From contig NZ_QHJF01000021.1 in NCBI RefSeq assembly GCF_003259225.1, positions 1-64,000 of the forward strand: DNA of 64,000 nt, written 5' to 3'. This document shows positions 56,008 through 64,000 of this stretch, one piece after another. Within the stretch, counting starts at the first letter, position 1. Every line of letters begins with the position of its first letter. A program made the position numbers and the translations under genes. Source of the DNA: Marinomonas arctica. GTDB taxonomy: Bacteria; Pseudomonadota; Gammaproteobacteria; Pseudomonadales; Marinomonadaceae. The notes beneath the pieces were generated by a model, which was not told the origin of the DNA, ran no database searches, and saw only the letters and a list, made by a program, of their open reading frames with translations.

Positions 56008-56742
56008 TTACGACATATACATACCGCCATTGACATGTAATGTCTCTCCAGTGATGTAAGCGGCGCCATTTGACGCCAAAAACGCGACTGCTGCCGCAAT
56101 TTCTTCGGGTTGACCAAGTCGTGATGAAGGCACTTTTTCAACCAATTTGGCTTTATGCTCTTCAGGTAAGACCTTAGTCATGTCTGTTTCAATGAACCCC
56201 GGTGCAACACAATTCACTGTGATACCACGAGACGCAATTTCTGCAGCTAGAGAACGGCTAAAACCTTCTAGACCCGCTTTGGCTGCAGAATAATTCGTTT
56301 GCCCGCCATTGCCCATAGAGCCAACAACTGAGCTGATGCTAATAACACGACCAAACTTTGCCTTAGTCATGCCGCGCAAGCAAGCTTTTGTGACACGAAA
56401 TACAGACGTTAGATTCGTATTTACTACTTGATCCCACTCGTCTTCTTTCATTCGCATCATGAGATTATCACGAGTAATGCCCGCGTTATTTACCAAAATC
56501 GTTGGCGCACCAAATTCGGCTGTAATCTCTTTTACAACAGCATCAACGGACTCGCTTGATGATACATCTAGCACCCAGCCTTTACCATTAGCACCAAGGT
56601 ATTCACTAATACTTTGCGCACCAGACTCACTCGTTGCCGTGCCAATAACAGTCGCACCTTGTTCAACCAGTGCGACAGCAATCGCTTTACCAATACCGCG
56701 AGTAGCGCCTGTTACCAGAGCAACTTTTCCTTCAAGACTCAT
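56008..56742 (-). CDS. fabG: 3-oxoacyl-ACP reductase
   Basis: The 244-aa short-chain dehydrogenase uses NADPH. The cofactor motif TGATRGIGKA is at 11-20, NNAG near 87, and the catalytic Ser-Tyr-Lys in SISSVVGSMG and NYSAAKAG (about 137-155). I start at the ATG at 56742 with GAGA upstream. It lies 57 bases after fabD. Confidence 0.96.
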   Translation of the reverse strand: MSLEGKVALVTGATRGIGKAIAVALVEQGATVIGTATSESGAQSISEYLGANGKGWVLDVSSSESVDAVVKEITAEFGAPTILVNNAGITRDNLMMRMKEDEWDQVVNTNLTSVFRVTKACLRGMTKAKFGRVISISSVVGSMGNGGQTNYSAAKAGLEGFSRSLAAEIASRGITVNCVAPGFIETDMTKVLPEEHKAKLVEKVPSSRLGQPEEIAAAVAFLASNGAAYITGETLHVNGGMYMS

Positions 56743-56799
56743 GCTTGTCTCCAACAATATATTTCGAATCAAATACTTTTCGAACAAATAAAAATTCTA

Positions 56800-57723
56800 T
56801 TACGCATGCAAAGCCGCTTCAAAGCTAGCAATATCACCAAGCGAAGCCGTTTCTAGGCCTTTGACAATACGCTTATTCAAGCCACTAAGCACTTTACCAG
56901 GGCCGCACTCTGCTGTAGAGGTCACACCCAATTCAGCCAGCAACATAACGGATTGCGTCCACAATACAGGCTCGCTCAACTGAGACACAAGATTGGCTTT
57001 GATCACAGCGGGGTCCGACACAGCCTGAGCAGTAACATTTTGCACCAAAGTACAAGAAGGCGAATGAAACACAATGGTTTCAAGTTTTTCTGCCAATTTC
57101 TTGCCCGCTGGAATCATCAATTCGCAATGAGAAGGCACGCTAACAGGCAACGGCAGCGCTCGCTTAGCACCCGCTTCTTTCGCATTCACCATAGCCGCTT
57201 CTACCGCAGCAACATGACCGGCAATAACCACCTGACCGGGCGAGTTAAAATTAACCGCACTCACGATACCTGGCGCAGCATCACATGCGGCCACGACCTT
57301 ATCATCGTCCAGACCAATAATGGCAGCCATGGCACCTTCGCCTGCAGGCACCGCTTGCTGCATGTATTCGCCGCGTAATTTAACAAGTTCTACAGCATCA
57401 GTAAACGCCATTACACCCGCACACACTAAGGCGGAATATTCTCCAAGACTGTGACCCGCAACATACGCTGGTTTTTCACCGCCCTGCTGCTCCCACAAAC
57501 GCCACAAAGCAACACTTGCGGTCAAAAGCGCAGGTTGTGTTTTGTCTGTTTGGCTCAATTTGTCTGCGTCGTTTTGCACAAGATCCCACAAATCATAACC
57601 AAGCACAGCAGATGCCTGTGCGAACGTTTGCTCTATTACATCATGTTTTTCTGCCAAATCCGCCAACATTCCCAATTGCTGAGAACCCTGCCCCGGAAAA
57701 ACAAACGCTAATTTACTGCTCAT
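56800..57723 (-). CDS. fabD: Malonyl-CoA:ACP transacylase
   Basis: The 307-aa enzyme transfers malonyl groups to acyl carrier protein. FVFPGQGSQ is at the N-terminus, nucleophile Ser92 is in GHSLGEYSAL, and the catalytic His is near 202 in PVSVPSHCELM. The start codon directly abuts the plsX stop (TAAATG), with GGAG inside plsX. There is no fabH between plsX and fabD. Confidence 0.96.
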   Translation of the reverse strand: MSSKLAFVFPGQGSQQLGMLADLAEKHDVIEQTFAQASAVLGYDLWDLVQNDADKLSQTDKTQPALLTASVALWRLWEQQGGEKPAYVAGHSLGEYSALVCAGVMAFTDAVELVKLRGEYMQQAVPAGEGAMAAIIGLDDDKVVAACDAAPGIVSAVNFNSPGQVVIAGHVAAVEAAMVNAKEAGAKRALPLPVSVPSHCELMIPAGKKLAEKLETIVFHSPSCTLVQNVTAQAVSDPAVIKANLVSQLSEPVLWTQSVMLLAELGVTSTAECGPGKVLSGLNKRIVKGLETASLGDIASFEAALHA

Positions 57724-58680
57724 TTAATCTCCTGACTCTAAAGCTTCATTACAAAGACGCGTTTCAATCGCTGAATACAAATTCGCTCGCGCAATATCGA
57801 TACCATATTCTATCGCGCCTACCATAGCCGGCAAATCAGAACGACCATGACCTTTTACCAAATTGCCACGCACACCCACAAGGCAGGCCCCATGCCTACG
57901 CTCAGTTTGGTAAAAAGTCTCAAATAACGATGACACACCCTCTGCCTTTTTAAATTTGTTCACCATAAAGGAAAGCAGACCCTCAGATGCCTTTAATACG
58001 GCATTCCCAACCATGCCATCGCACACAATGACATTTTTCTCCCCTTCAAATAGCTCCGTGCCTTCCGCATACCCGAGATAAGTCGGCCACACCTTACTGG
58101 CTAAAAGCCTATTTGCCTCACGAATAACCGCACTTCCCTTAGAACTTTCAACACCAACGTTTAACAGACCAACTTTTGGTATCTCATCACTCAAGGCTTC
58201 AACATACGCCGCGCCAAGCTCAGCAAAACCCACTAACATGGATGGCGGACAATGAACATTCGCCCCCAAATCCACCAAACATCGAAGTGGATTCGAATAA
58301 AGCTCCCTAATTAAAGCCGGATAAAGTTTAGGACGCAATACACCCAACAAATGACGAGCAAGTGCCACCATAGCACCCGTGTTGCCTAAGGTCACGACAA
58401 CATCTGAAGACCTATTTGCTAAGGCATTTAAAGATTGGTAAAGCGTACTATTACGACGACGAAATAAGGACAAAACAATTTCTTCATCGCCATCAATCAC
58501 ATCGGAGCAAGCAATCAAAGACAAACGTTTGTGAGGCTTAGGAAGGTCCAAACCAGAGTGAGGGGAATAATACACAGTAATGACGACATCTTCATGGCGA
58601 GAAAGGATCTCTATTGCACCGTCAAATGCAATGCGGGGACCTAAGTCCCCGCCCATAGCGTCTAAAGCTACCCTGATCAT
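57724..58680 (-). CDS. plsX: Phosphate acyltransferase PlsX
   Basis: The 318-aa enzyme makes acyl-phosphate from acyl-ACP for phospholipid synthesis. Family motifs are DAMGGDLGPRIAFDGA (about 7-22), GNTGAMVALARHLL (about 98-111), DLGANVHCPPSML and VCDGMVGNAVLKASEG. It is shorter than E. coli PlsX (356 aa) and divergent in the interdomain region. It lies 11 bases after rpmF. Confidence 0.93.
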   Translation of the reverse strand: MIRVALDAMGGDLGPRIAFDGAIEILSRHEDVVITVYYSPHSGLDLPKPHKRLSLIACSDVIDGDEEIVLSLFRRRNSTLYQSLNALANRSSDVVVTLGNTGAMVALARHLLGVLRPKLYPALIRELYSNPLRCLVDLGANVHCPPSMLVGFAELGAAYVEALSDEIPKVGLLNVGVESSKGSAVIREANRLLASKVWPTYLGYAEGTELFEGEKNVIVCDGMVGNAVLKASEGLLSFMVNKFKKAEGVSSLFETFYQTERRHGACLVGVRGNLVKGHGRSDLPAMVGAIEYGIDIARANLYSAIETRLCNEALESGD

Positions 58681-58691
58681 GGGTATCTTAG

Positions 58692-58871
58692 TTACTCACC
58701 TTTAGGGGTGATAACTTGACGACCACGGTAGAAACCATCAGCAGAAATGTGGTGACGACGGTGAAGTTCACCAGTAGTCTTTTCTACAGAAAGAGTTGGA
58801 CCAGTCAAAGCATCGTGAGAACGGCGCTGGCCGCGACGTGAACGAGTTACTTTACTTTTTTGTACTGCCAT
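58692..58871 (-). CDS. rpmF: 50S ribosomal protein L32
   Basis: The 59-aa protein starts [18 protein letters not shown] and contains [11 protein letters not shown] and [17 protein letters not shown], clear L32 features. It has no Cys, so it is the zinc-free type as in E. coli. The conserved order yceD-rpmF-plsX is present, with a 17-base gap from yceD. A GGAGC site precedes the ATG. Confidence 0.97.
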   Translation of the reverse strand: MAVQKSKVTRSRRGQRRSHDALTGPTLSVEKTTGELHRRHHISADGFYRGRQVITPKGE

Positions 58872-58888
58872 TTTTGGAGCTCCTAACT

Positions 58889-59410
58889 TTACTTGACCTT
58901 TAATTGGGCCAATATACTAAATGGATTCGGTTTTTCGTCATCCGGTGCGTCATCGGTAGACGAGGCATACTTTACAGCTGTTGGGTTGCAACCACTTTCT
59001 TCGTGATAAGCGACAATGGGTAAGGCAAGTATAATTTCTTGCTCTACCATATCTGCTAAAATTACTTCACCATCGGTCATGACAACAGGATCGTAATTGT
59101 GCGGTAGGTTTTTCGCATGGTCTTCGTCGTAGACGAACCCCAAGGATAAATCTAACGCTAGATCATGTGTAACAGCTCCCATACAACGCTGACAAACAAC
59201 TTGTACTTGAGCGGTTAATAATCCAGTAGCAATGTAACGCCTATCCTCATCAACTCTAAAGTCTAGATGAATAAAAGCATTACCCTCATCAGAGGCTAAT
59301 ATAGCACAAAGCTCCTTAAATTCATTAAGGCGCACGTACCCTTCGAACGCTTGCTCATTGCTTGCGTATTTTCGAGGGTCAAAATATTTAGGTAACGTAT
59401 CATTCAACAT
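58889..59410 (-). CDS. yceD: YceD (DUF177) family protein
   Basis: The 173-aa protein contains a [10 protein letters not shown] motif near 73-82, the conserved Cys pair of DUF177, and an acidic C-terminal half. In bacteria and plants this family is linked to 23S rRNA accumulation. It is the first gene of the yceD-rpmF-plsX-fab cluster and is divergent from the maf gene. Confidence 0.92.
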   Translation of the reverse strand: MLNDTLPKYFDPRKYASNEQAFEGYVRLNEFKELCAILASDEGNAFIHLDFRVDEDRRYIATGLLTAQVQVVCQRCMGAVTHDLALDLSLGFVYDEDHAKNLPHNYDPVVMTDGEVILADMVEQEIILALPIVAYHEESGCNPTAVKYASSTDDAPDDEKPNPFSILAQLKVK

Positions 59411-59548
59411 GGCGGGGGATAATATTGCTAAGGACCCATTTTGTCAAAGTCTAACTGCTCTTAAAGCGCTTTTTTTCTCTTTTTTACACCATTGGAAGCA
59501 AAAAAAAGTAAAATACACTCTCATTTTATTAAAACGATGAAAAAAACA

Positions 59549-60151
59549 ATGCCAAACAAACTCATATTAGGTTCCTCCTCACCCTACCGAAAAGACCTTC
59601 TCAAACGCTTAGGCGTCCCCTTTGAATGTCACTCACCCAACATTGACGAGACCCCATTACACCCAGAATCTGCTGTTGATTTAGTCAAGCGCCTAAGCAT
59701 TGCCAAAGCGTTTGCTGTGGACCGTGAACGACGGGTGACGGATCACACACCCAATGGGATCATTATCACCTCTGATCAAGTGGCCGTTTTAAATAATAAA
59801 ATTTTAGGCAAACCTCACACCGTAGACAATGCGATAAATCAACTAAGCCGTTTTAGCGGCAAAAAAGTCAGTTTCCTAACAGGGTTGTGCGTATTTAATC
59901 AACAAGACCAGTCGTATCAATATACACTAAGCGAATATCACGTTTATTTTAGAGCACTTACTCTCAATGAAATTCGCCAATATGTTTTACTTGAGCAACC
60001 ACTTGATTGCGCTGGTAGCTTTAAATGTGAAGGCCTAGGTGTCTGCTTATTCGATAAAATGGAAGGAGATGACCCTAACAGCCTTATTGGGTTGCCATTG
60101 ATCACACTCTCGCGTCTGTTGCGTGAGCTCGACATCAACCCAATAGGCTAG
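59549..60151 (+). CDS. yceF: Maf-like nucleotide pyrophosphatase, YceF type
   Basis: The 200-aa protein begins MPNKLILGSSSPYRKDLLKRLG. The Maf motifs SSSPYRKDLL, TSDQVAVLNN and YTLSEYHVYF, and a C-terminal CAGSFKCEGLG, match E. coli YceF, which hydrolyses 7-methyl-GTP. I choose the ATG at 59549 because it aligns with E. coli; an ATG at 59537 would add four residues. No strong ribosome site distinguishes the two. It is divergent from yceD as in E. coli. Confidence 0.92.
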   Translation: MPNKLILGSSSPYRKDLLKRLGVPFECHSPNIDETPLHPESAVDLVKRLSIAKAFAVDRERRVTDHTPNGIIITSDQVAVLNNKILGKPHTVDNAINQLSRFSGKKVSFLTGLCVFNQQDQSYQYTLSEYHVYFRALTLNEIRQYVLLEQPLDCAGSFKCEGLGVCLFDKMEGDDPNSLIGLPLITLSRLLRELDINPIG

Positions 60152-60173
60152 AGACTAAATGGCGTAAAAACCG

Positions 60174-61100
60174 TTAATACCCTTTTGGAAATGAAAAATA
60201 ACTCGACGTTGGCGATTCCAAACCGTCAATCGCCTTGAGAGCCACTTCATAACCAAAATCAATCAATTCCTTTGCCCGCCAAAATTCATAGAAGCCTGAA
60301 ATGTCTTTTGGCATAGAAATAAGCAAATCAGGCGGGTAGCCAGCCAATTTGTATTGAGTAAGGGACTCCTGCATGGTTTCAAACATCATATTAATTGTTT
60401 GAAGACGCCCCCAGCTTTCAGGTGAGTACTTGGGCTTTTCCTCCAAATCGTCGCCTTTTTCTTTCGCAAAAAAACCTTTCGCGTTCAACCACCAAGCAGG
60501 CGCATTAGACGTTGCCTCAGACACGTCCTCTAACATACCTTCTGCTGGCCCATTCAGATCCACCGCAATAATATAATCCGCTCCAGCAGGCACAGAAGGG
60601 ATGATAGGCAGCGGATTCAATACACCACCATCAACATACATTCGACCATTTAACGGCACAGGCGATACTATCGAAGGAATAGCGGATGAGGCCCGCATCG
60701 CACTGATTAGATCACCTCGCTGAAACCAAAACTCTTTTTGATTCAACAAATCGACCGCAACAGACGTGTAATCTATCGGCAAAGACTCAATCACAGGCGT
60801 CCCTATCATACTTTGAATCTTTTCAAAAAAACGGTCTCCCTTTATGTAACCGCCATTCAAAAACGACATATCCAACAAACGCAACACACTCACCCGATCT
60901 AACGATTCCGCCCACTCACGATACTCAGGCAGCTTACCTGCCGCAAAAACACCGCCGACGATAGCGCCAATCGAGCAACCCGAAATACTAATAATTTCAT
61001 AGCCGCGCTCTTCAATGGCCTGAATAACACCAATATGCGCATGACCACGCGCTGCTCCACTACCCAATATCAGAGCAACTGTTTTTTTTGCACTCACCAA
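60174..61100 (-). CDS. rssA: Patatin-like phospholipase, RssA type
   Basis: The 308-aa protein has oxyanion loop GSGAARGHAHIG (residues 13-24), nucleophile Ser43 in ISGCSIGAIVGG, and the Asp of the dyad in MYVDGGVLNPLP (near 164). This layout matches the RssA/YchK family. It is probably cytoplasmic and membrane-associated. It lies 6 bases after the DUF4892 gene, so the two are likely co-transcribed. Substrate is not known. Confidence 0.87.
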   Translation of the reverse strand: MVSAKKTVALILGSGAARGHAHIGVIQAIEERGYEIISISGCSIGAIVGGVFAAGKLPEYREWAESLDRVSVLRLLDMSFLNGGYIKGDRFFEKIQSMIGTPVIESLPIDYTSVAVDLLNQKEFWFQRGDLISAMRASSAIPSIVSPVPLNGRMYVDGGVLNPLPIIPSVPAGADYIIAVDLNGPAEGMLEDVSEATSNAPAWWLNAKGFFAKEKGDDLEEKPKYSPESWGRLQTINMMFETMQESLTQYKLAGYPPDLLISMPKDISGFYEFWRAKELIDFGYEVALKAIDGLESPTSSYFSFPKGY

Positions 61101-61106
61101 TACCCC

Positions 61107-61904
61107 CTATGGACGTACATAAACAAAGGACACACGATTAATACCAAGTGATTCACGGCCTAAATCCGCCAAATTAACAAAACGAACCCTATCCTTGAAC
61201 CTATCCCCTAAACCCGCTTGCATAATAGAAATAAGTTGATCACCAGACTCAAGCGCACTCAACCCAGCGGTTTTTTGACTCGTCACAAAGCCAACCAAAC
61301 TCTGATCGGCCGATAATGCACTAACAAAGCGACGTATTCGGGGAATGTCCTGAACGTCCATTTGAGCCACTATCTCAAACTCCGTTCCGTTTGCTCGCGC
61401 CGACTTCACTTCATCTAAGCGAACCATGACATCGCCAGCACCACGGCGGTTAATATATAAAACTTGGTAAATGTCTTGTGGATTTTTGACCACTAACAGA
61501 AATTGACTTTGATCTGGGCCGTATAAAAGGTAGTCACCGAAAAAGTTATTCGCCCATGCATTACTGCTACCACAGCTACGGCTATCACACTCAAACAAGA
61601 CCGTTCGCCCATCGACCACCATTTGCGAACGATAGTGTCCATAGACATCGGACAACACCGCATTACGATGAATCTTATATAACGATGAGAAAAGATCACC
61701 TTCCACGCGCTCAACACTCTCTGGCTCCCAACCGCTTCCGGCGCGGCTAATTTTGCCAAGCGGTATTTCAGCAAACTGCCCTGTTTGTGAGTTACTTTTC
61801 ACCAATTGAGCATCTCGGTATGGCTCTATTCCTAAAATACCAGCCGCAGAGAAGCCACTAAAAAAAGCCAATAACGAAAATGACATCACACGTAACGTAA
61901 GCAT
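61107..61904 (-). CDS. DUF4892 exported protein
   Basis: The 265-aa protein has an N-terminal signal peptide (about 1-21). The conserved block FECDSRSCGSSNAWANNFFGDYLLYGPDQ (near 105-132) with two Cys that could form a disulfide is typical of DUF4892. A C-terminal part (about 190-265) resembles an OmpA-like spacing but I cannot support that. It is upstream of the patatin gene. Function is unknown. Confidence 0.83.
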   Translation of the reverse strand: MLTLRVMSFSLLAFFSGFSAAGILGIEPYRDAQLVKSNSQTGQFAEIPLGKISRAGSGWEPESVERVEGDLFSSLYKIHRNAVLSDVYGHYRSQMVVDGRTVLFECDSRSCGSSNAWANNFFGDYLLYGPDQSQFLLVVKNPQDIYQVLYINRRGAGDVMVRLDEVKSARANGTEFEIVAQMDVQDIPRIRRFVSALSADQSLVGFVTSQKTAGLSALESGDQLISIMQAGLGDRFKDRVRFVNLADLGRESLGINRVSFVYVRP

Positions 61905-61971
61905 ATAACCTTCCTTTCACCCAATTCGGGATGGATAACTTTGCTCGACACTAAACAACAAAGACACCCTA

Positions 61972-62835
61972 TTAATTTTGATCGATAAATCGCTGAATTT
62001 CCGTCGCAACGGCAAAACATGTTTCAGGTTCGAGGTGAAAATGATGATTACCTTCAAGCCATTTGAGTTTTATCCATGGAAACTGAGCCGCGCGCTTTTC
62101 AACTAGGTTGCGATCATTTTGATAAATACCCGACTTAGCAACCAACGCCAAAGTAGGACATTTAATCTCTTGAATAAAAGCTTCAACACCCTCTTCATCC
62201 ATACGAAACGGAGATGGAAACGTCAGTTTACCATCGTGTCGCCACACCCAGGCATCGTCCGCATTTTGTTTAGCACCACGATCTACCAAAATTTTCGAAG
62301 CCGATTTAGACAGCTGGGTAAAACCCTCCATTCGCGCAAGCACCATGTCCTCTTTCGTTGGGTAACTGGTTTCTCGACCTAAACGAAATTTGGCCATTTT
62401 ATTGACTGCTCTCTGCAACGTCACTACACGATCGGCAGGCGTTCCCGTCAAAGGCCCCATATTATCTAAAACAATTAGACCTCGCACTTTGTCTGGCGCA
62501 ATGGCCGCGACCAACATCGCCACCGCCCCCCCCATACTGTGCCCAATTAACCACACGCTCTGTTTAGACTGGTTCAATATAGACACCACATCCAAAACAT
62601 AATCCCACAGGTGATAAAAACTGCCTGCTGGTCGATGCAAAGACAGACCATGCCCTGCGAGATCTAACGCGATATGAGAAAAATCAGACAAATGAGGAGA
62701 CAAATTAGAAAAGCTCGCCGCGTTATCAAGCCAGCCATGTAAGGACAACACTTTAAAGGCGGATGAATTTTTAGGCAGCCACTGCAACCCAGCTATTTCC
62801 GTATGCGTAAGCTTATAAACAATGTCATTTCCCAT
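61972..62835 (-). CDS. Alpha/beta hydrolase
   Basis: The 287-aa protein has the alpha/beta-hydrolase oxyanion motif LHGWLDNAASF near 33, nucleophile elbow GHSMGGAVAMLVA near 99, Asp in the GIYQND region and His in GNHHFHLEPE near the end. I start at the ATG at 62835; a TTG at 62859 is less likely. Substrate is unknown; the fold is broad. It lies between sixA and the DUF4892 gene on the same strand. Confidence 0.87.
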   Translation of the reverse strand: MGNDIVYKLTHTEIAGLQWLPKNSSAFKVLSLHGWLDNAASFSNLSPHLSDFSHIALDLAGHGLSLHRPAGSFYHLWDYVLDVVSILNQSKQSVWLIGHSMGGAVAMLVAAIAPDKVRGLIVLDNMGPLTGTPADRVVTLQRAVNKMAKFRLGRETSYPTKEDMVLARMEGFTQLSKSASKILVDRGAKQNADDAWVWRHDGKLTFPSPFRMDEEGVEAFIQEIKCPTLALVAKSGIYQNDRNLVEKRAAQFPWIKLKWLEGNHHFHLEPETCFAVATEIQRFIDQN

Positions 62836-62875
62836 ATTTGTTTTTTTACCGATCCACAAAATTTAATTCAATCAT

Positions 62876-63355
62876 TCATGATGGCGAAACACACCAACGA
62901 AATTGGCAACAGGCCCCAGCAAAAAACTCCCCTTCAACCGAGGCCAACGCCCCAGTAGTCATAGCGAAATTGATCGGCAAAGGTTGATCTACCAAATAAT
63001 CCACAAACTGATGAGAAAACGGTTGGTGCGTGACCAATAAAATAGACTCATAAGGCTGATCATTTAACCACAGTGCCACATCAATTTTTTGGCCATTGGG
63101 AGTAATAAGAGGGCAATCTTTTATTTCAACCGAGCCATCTAGACTGGCCAAAAAAACCTTTGCCGTTTGTTGCGCCCGAACATAAGGGCTCACAAAAGCC
63201 ACATCAAACGTCTCACCTCGTTCACGGAACGCTTGTGCCGCCATTTTTACCTCGGCCACCCCAAGCTCAGTCAGCTCACGACTTTCATCATGAGCGTAAC
63301 CATAAGGCTGGGCATTGCCGTGGCGTAAAACATAGAGACGCTTAAGCTTCCTCAT
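62876..63355 (-). CDS. sixA: Phosphohistidine phosphatase SixA
   Basis: The 159-aa phosphatase of the histidine phosphatase superfamily starts at the ATG at 63355. The RHGNAQ motif has nucleophile His12, and a second His lies in LLVTHQPFSHQF. SixA dephosphorylates phosphohistidine on signalling proteins, including the nitrogen phosphotransferase NPr in E. coli. Its start overlaps the 3' end of the DUF4389 gene by 14 bases. The gpsA-DUF4389-sixA order is also found in pseudomonads. Confidence 0.93.
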   Translation of the reverse strand: MRKLKRLYVLRHGNAQPYGYAHDESRELTELGVAEVKMAAQAFRERGETFDVAFVSPYVRAQQTAKVFLASLDGSVEIKDCPLITPNGQKIDVALWLNDQPYESILLVTHQPFSHQFVDYLVDQPLPINFAMTTGALASVEGEFFAGACCQFRWCVSPS

Positions 63356-63626
63356 CCACACCTACCGAGGGCCAAGGTTGAAATGGGAAAGGCTTTTCTT
63401 CTGACTGGAAAGACAAAAAAGAAAATATTTGACCAATAAAAGCAGTCACACTGTTTAACCAAGAAGACAGCATGATAGGCTCATGTTTTGAACCTAATTT
63501 GACCAAGCTCACTAGCAACAGCAAAATACCAAACACAGTCACCGCAATATTTAGCACAACCCAATACAGCAACATGAAAATTACCCGAAACCAAAAACCT
63601 TGATCAGCATAACCTGGCTTAGACAT
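63342..63626 (-). CDS. DUF4389 membrane protein
   Basis: The protein of 94 aa starts at the ATG at 63626, chosen because GAGGAG lies 7 bases upstream (the frame extends to 63659). One hydrophobic stretch of ~35 residues (about 15-50, [23 protein letters not shown]) forms one or two membrane helices. It matches DUF4389 by its FQPWP ending. It overlaps the gpsA stop (8 bases) and sixA (14 bases). Function is unknown. Confidence 0.87.
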   Translation of the reverse strand: MSKPGYADQGFWFRVIFMLLYWVVLNIAVTVFGILLLLVSLVKLGSKHEPIMLSSWLNSVTAFIGQIFSFLSFQSEEKPFPFQPWPSVGVDEEA

Positions 63627-64000
63627 TGTCATTCTCCTCGTTTGTCGCAAATTCGACATCCCACTTTTGCTCCCCCGTCATCATCGAACCAATCAACGAC
63701 TCCAACTGAGCATTTTCAAATAATAACTTAGACAAACCCTCAGCAAGCGGCATATAGAGCCCATGCTTATGAGCTTCATCAACCACCATCTTCAAGGTAT
63801 TTACCCCTTCAGCGACCTCACCAATCCCCCCAATGGCTTCGTCCAAATTATGGCCGGAACCAATAGCAAAGCCGACTCGATAATTTCGACTCAACGGCGA
63901 AGTACAAGTGGCAATCAAATCCCCCATTCCTGCCAGCCCGAGAAACGTCATCGGATTGGCACCAAAATGCACGGCAAATCGACTCATCTCCGCCAGACTG
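63619..64000 (-). CDS. gpsA: Glycerol-3-phosphate dehydrogenase (NAD(P)+), 3' part
   Basis: This is the C-terminal ~126 residues of GpsA, cut by the right edge of the window. The enzyme makes glycerol 3-phosphate for phospholipids. Recognisable segments are [21 protein letters not shown] and [14 protein letters not shown], which carry the substrate-binding domain motifs. The frame is open to base 64000 with no start. It lies first in a gpsA-DUF4389-sixA unit. Confidence 0.94.
   Translation of the reverse strand, partial: SLAEMSRFAVHFGANPMTFLGLAGMGDLIATCTSPLSRNYRVGFAIGSGHNLDEAIGGIGEVAEGVNTLKMVVDEAHKHGLYMPLAEGLSKLLFENAQLESLIGSMMTGEQKWDVEFATNEENDNV

Noticed and set aside
1-64000. CRISPR arrays, prophage, insertion sequences, toxin-antitoxin or defence island
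   Set aside because: No spaced direct repeats, transposase, integrase, phage structural or restriction genes were found on either strand; gene order is that of conserved chromosome.

Overview
The window is a contiguous, gene-dense stretch of a Gram-negative chromosome of moderate G+C. I see no prophage, insertion sequence, CRISPR array, rRNA or tRNA. Gene content and order point to a marine gammaproteobacterium of the Oceanospirillales, most likely Marinomonas or a close relative. Supporting traits are outer-membrane biogenesis genes (lpxK, lolD, bamC), pseudomonad-like blocks (comEC-exbB-exbD-lpxK-ycaR-ptpA-murB; dapA-bamC-purC; yceD-rpmF-plsX-fabD-fabG-acpP-fabF) and a choline-sulfate gene group typical of marine osmolyte users. 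The genus is inferred from these traits, not from a search.

Layout. 1-3.8 kb: a membrane-anchored coiled-coil protein, Fe superoxide dismutase, a TerB-like protein, and a two-piece YeeE/YedE sulfur permease behind a palindromic promoter element. 3.8-9.8 kb: ornithine decarboxylase behind a leader that looks like a structured RNA, a MOSC protein, a YbiT-type ABC-F ATPase, a lone cyclic-nucleotide-binding domain protein, a Rid protein and cobalamin adenosyltransferase. 9.8-23.6 kb: cobalamin-dependent methionine synthase, a coiled-coil lipoprotein that also has a C-terminal membrane helix, aminopeptidase N, DUF2797 and DUF1315 proteins, rhomboid protease, NAD kinase, a PLP deaminase-like enzyme and MltC. 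23.6-32 kb: a YdiJ-type FAD/FeS dehydrogenase, a spermidine synthase-like methyltransferase-fold protein, phosphoglucomutase, a stand-alone KASIII and a patatin.

32-44 kb is an envelope block on the minus strand: murI, murB, ptpA, ycaR, lpxK, exbD, exbB, comEC, then lolD and a LolC/E permease, purC, bamC and dapA. 44-51 kb holds Bcp peroxiredoxin, an aldo-keto reductase with divergent LysR regulator, an AEC transporter, and a choline-sulfatase/choline-binding-protein pair divergent from its own LysR gene. 51-60 kb holds queF, a YadGH-type ABC exporter and the fatty-acid cluster (fabF, acpP, fabG, fabD, plsX, rpmF, yceD) with a divergent Maf gene. 60-64 kb holds a RssA-type patatin, a DUF4892 protein, an alpha/beta hydrolase, sixA, a DUF4389 protein and the 3' part of gpsA, which runs off the right edge.

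Most of the window is housekeeping. The points most worth following are: the leader RNA candidate upstream of ornithine decarboxylase; the lipoprotein/coiled-coil/membrane-helix protein that could bridge the two membranes; the fab cluster without fabH together with a divergent KASIII elsewhere in the window; a ComEC whose C-terminal domain has lost the metallo-beta-lactamase signature; a LolC/LolE hybrid permease; a perfect LysR-type palindrome over the start of the choline-sulfatase regulator; and a nested inverted repeat in the ybiT/cNMP-domain intergenic region.
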